Origin: Gammaproteobacteria bacterium
Lineage (GTDB): Bacteria; Pseudomonadota; Gammaproteobacteria; GCA-001735895
Assembly: GCA_024763185.1 (NCBI GenBank)
Contig: JANTFY010000135.1
Coordinates: 1-6,620 of the forward strand
Direction of reading: 5' to 3'
DNA: 6,620 nt
Within the stretch, counting starts at the first letter, position 1; each line of letters opens with the position of its first letter. The notes beneath the pieces were generated by a model. The model had not been told where the DNA came from and searched no databases. It was given only the letters and a program-made list of their open reading frames with translations. Both the position numbers and the translations under genes were made by a program. Below, one piece after another: positions 5,859 to 6,620 of the stretch.

Positions 5859-6101
5859 TTATTTTCCGTAACGTTCGCGGAATTTGTCCACCTGGCGAGC
5901 AGACTGCAGTACGTGCTGCTTGCCGGTGTAAAATGGATGAGAAGCACTGGAAACTTCGAGTTTAACCAGGGGGTACTCATTGCCATCTTCCCACTTAATG
6001 GTTTCTTTGCTCGTCATGGTGGAGCGAGTCAGGATGGCGAAATCTGATGACGTGTCCTGAAACACAACATCTCTATATTCTGGGTGGATACCTGCTTTCA
6101 T
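5859..6101 (-). CDS. rpmE2: 50S ribosomal protein L31, type B
   Basis: An 80-residue protein of the large ribosomal subunit, at the intersubunit side near the central protuberance. The N-terminal MKAGIHPEYRDVVFQDTSS and the C-terminal SSASHPFYTGKQ (51-62) followed by VDKFRERYG match the type B family (E. coli YkgM). It contains no Cys, so it is the zinc-free form that can replace the CxxC type A L31 when zinc is scarce; whether a type A copy exists elsewhere cannot be seen. No Zur-like palindrome of the GTTATAnTATAAC kind is present upstream, but a different perfect dyad is (6141-6164). ATG 6101 has only a weak ribosome binding site (AAGA next to the start). It is monocistronic, with a strong terminator behind it and the gene-free region in front. 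Confidence 0.95.
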   Translation of the reverse strand: MKAGIHPEYRDVVFQDTSSDFAILTRSTMTSKETIKWEDGNEYPLVKLEVSSASHPFYTGKQHVLQSARQVDKFRERYGK

Positions 6102-6140
6102 GTCTTAAGTATGCAACTTGCTCTAAAAGGGCGCGAATTC

Positions 6141-6164
6141 TGCACTTTTTCAGCACAAAGTGCA
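6141..6164. promoter_or_regulatory. Perfect 8-base dyad upstream of rpmE2
   Basis: TGCACTTT (6141-6148), an 8-base spacer, and AAAGTGCA (6157-6164), 39 bases before the rpmE2 start. It could be a protein-binding operator, or a hairpin in the rpmE2 leader acting as an L31 autoregulatory element. A weak minus-strand promoter, TTGCAC and CAGAAT with 17 bases between, overlaps the dyad, which favours an operator. Confidence 0.45.
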
Positions 6165-6276
6165 AGTATTAATTTTACAGTCAGCGGCATGGGGGAAAAC
6201 ATAAAACACCCGTTTTTTTACCTCTGTATTAGGGACTGCTGAATTTCGTTTATCGCACAAAGTTAAAGTAAAACTT

Positions 6277-6299
6277 CAGGAATATTCTGAAAATTCCTG
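6277..6299. repeat. Inverted repeat CAGGAAT / ATTCCTG
   Basis: CAGGAAT (6277-6283) and ATTCCTG (6293-6299) are perfect 7-base arms with a 9-base spacer. An overlapping alternative pairs TTCAG (6275-6279) with CTGAA (6287-6291). It lies just left of the DnaA-box cluster. Role unknown. Confidence 0.35.
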
Positions 6300-6320
6300 T
6301 TGCGTTTAGGCTTAGTTATT

Positions 6321-6329
6321 TTATCCACA
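6321..6329 (+). promoter_or_regulatory. DnaA box, perfect TTATCCACA
   Basis: Exact high-affinity DnaA 9-mer on the plus strand; forms an inverted pair with the box at 6335-6343, 5 bases apart. Confidence 0.8.
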
Positions 6330-6334
6330 AAATC

Positions 6335-6343
6335 TGTGGATAA
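6335..6343 (-). promoter_or_regulatory. DnaA box, perfect TTATCCACA
   Basis: TGTGGATAA on the plus strand, an exact DnaA 9-mer on the minus strand. Centre-to-centre 14 bases from the first box. Confidence 0.8.
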
Positions 6344-6346
6344 GTC

Positions 6347-6355
6347 TGTGAATAA
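6347..6355 (-). promoter_or_regulatory. DnaA box TTATTCACA
   Basis: TGTGAATAA on the plus strand, fits TTATNCACA with N = T. Centre-to-centre 12 bases from the second box and in the same orientation. Confidence 0.7.
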
Positions 6356-6420
6356 GACGTCTAAGAAGGGGCGGCGGGTTGATGGATAAAGGTTTTTGTT
6401 AAATGGGACAGTTTTTAACC

Positions 6421-6480
6421 AATCTGTAATTATCTTTAATTATCAATAACTTAAAAATTATTTTATAAAATTAAAATTTT
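6421..6480. other. AT-rich candidate DNA unwinding element
   Basis: Only 5 of 60 bases are G or C (hand count), and none in 6451-6480. It begins with AATCTGT, which resembles the start of the E. coli 13-mers (GATCTNTTNTTTT), and includes TAATTATC twice (6427-6434 and 6437-6444) with a period of exactly 10 bases. Confidence 0.55.
6441..6453 (+). promoter_or_regulatory. IHF consensus site
   Basis: TATCAA-TAAC-TTA fits WATCAANNNNTTR at every fixed position, and AT-rich DNA flanks it as at natural IHF sites. It lies inside the AT-rich element, between the DnaA-box cluster and the fourth box. Confidence 0.5.
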
Positions 6481-6521
6481 CCAGTGATTTTGGCTTGACA
6501 ATTTTTATAACTTTTAGCAGC

Positions 6522-6530
6522 TGTGCATAA
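6522..6530 (-). promoter_or_regulatory. DnaA box TTATGCACA
   Basis: TGTGCATAA on the plus strand, fits TTATNCACA with N = G. It lies on the far side of the AT-rich element, about 170 bases from the other three boxes. Confidence 0.65.
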
Positions 6531-6561
6531 AAAAGTGCCATATTAATGAAAATCACTCGGC

Positions 6562-6618
6562 CTAAAAATGGATTTCGGGTTCAGCCCGGGTGACTTTCGA
6601 CATATCAACATCCAGAAA
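6562..6618 (-). CDS. Possible C-terminal end of a minus-strand gene at the window edge
   Basis: On the minus strand a frame is open from the window edge to a TAG at 6564-6562, giving FLDVDMSKVTRAEPEIHF (18 residues). The base composition changes abruptly from AT-rich to balanced at about 6555, which fits the end of a coding region. The stretch is too short to identify. An imperfect hairpin (AGTG/CACT with an inner CAT/ATG) followed by six T on the minus strand (about 6530-6557) could end the transcript. Confidence 0.25.
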   Translation of the reverse strand, partial: FLDVDMSKVTRAEPEIHF

Positions 6619-6620
6619 TA

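Larger units (their letters stand above)
6321..6530. other. oriC: Candidate chromosomal replication origin (oriC-like region)
   Basis: Four matches to the DnaA box TTATNCACA, one IHF consensus site and a 60-base stretch with 55 A/T lie within about 210 bases of a 460-base region without genes (6102-6561). Three boxes are clustered at 6321-6355, a GC-rich block follows at about 6367-6380, then the AT-rich stretch (6421-6480), then the fourth box (6522-6530). No GATC site was found, so Dam/SeqA control as in E. coli is not expected. Chance expectation for TTATNCACA on both strands of 460 bases is about 0.014 at uniform composition. The neighbours are not the usual dnaA, rpmH or mnmG, which is the main argument against; a regulatory DnaA-box cluster is the alternative. 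Confidence 0.6.

Noticed and set aside
5672..5965. 97-codon plus-strand open frame across the malic enzyme/rpmE2 gap
   Set aside because: It crosses the rpmE2 terminator and runs antisense into rpmE2; no ribosome binding site or domain.
6495..6523. Promoter based on the perfect TTGACA at 6495-6500
   Set aside because: No -10 at 16-18 bases (CAGCTG at 17), so the match is probably chance in AT-rich DNA.
6576..6588. Hairpin CGGG-N5-CCCG near the right edge
   Set aside because: Only four pairs, no T-tract, and it lies within the probable coding segment.
6546..6593. 15-codon plus-strand open frame starting ATG at 6546
   Set aside because: No ribosome binding site, very short, and it overlaps the better minus-strand candidate.

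Overview
The window reads as chromosomal DNA from a free-living gammaproteobacterium of moderate GC content. The strongest taxonomic pointers are a Pseudomonas-type (aspartate-type, Mg2+-dependent) HemB, a short malic enzyme without a phosphotransacetylase domain, a type B ribosomal protein L31 and an AroE whose catalytic numbering matches E. coli. No transposase, integrase, tRNA, rRNA or CRISPR array is visible. I would not name a genus.

Layout, left to right: (1) 1-417, the 3' end of a plus-strand gene whose product has a disordered, repeat-bearing tail; it ends at a bidirectional terminator (437-470) shared with the convergent cluster. (2) 479-1071 on the minus strand, a two-gene unit: a short DksA/TraR-type zinc-finger protein followed by a YdcH/DUF465 coiled-coil protein, with a candidate promoter and an imperfect ANR/FNR-like box upstream. 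(3) 1235-3039 on the minus strand, hemB then aroE, coupled by a TAATG stop/start overlap. (4) 3040-3156, a very AT-rich divergent promoter region with a perfect inverted repeat and a 10-base direct repeat, serving hemB and a plus-strand conserved hypothetical gene (3157-3606). (5) 3620-5687 on the minus strand, malic enzyme followed by an exported M14 zinc carboxypeptidase, overlapping by 20 bases. (6) 5859-6101 on the minus strand, rpmE2 (type B L31) with a strong terminator behind it and a perfect dyad in front. (7) 6102-6561, about 460 bases without a gene.

Region 7 is the most interesting part. It holds four 9-mers that all match the DnaA-box consensus TTATNCACA (two of them the perfect TTATCCACA), a sequence that fits the IHF consensus at every fixed position, a 60-base stretch with only 5 G/C, and an 8-base AT-rich direct repeat with a period of exactly 10 bases. 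This is the expected composition of a chromosomal replication origin. Seven of the nine recognisable genes point left, away from it, as expected for leading-strand genes. If it is oriC, its position next to rpmE2 rather than dnaA or mnmG would be unusual among gammaproteobacteria; the sequence alone cannot prove it.

The genes are mostly housekeeping: tetrapyrrole synthesis (hemB), aromatic amino acid synthesis (aroE), malate to pyruvate (malic enzyme), cell-wall peptide processing (M14 peptidase), the ribosome (L31) and transcriptional control (DksA-like). HemB and L31 are both forms that lack the zinc cysteines of their paralogues, while the DksA-like protein keeps its four.
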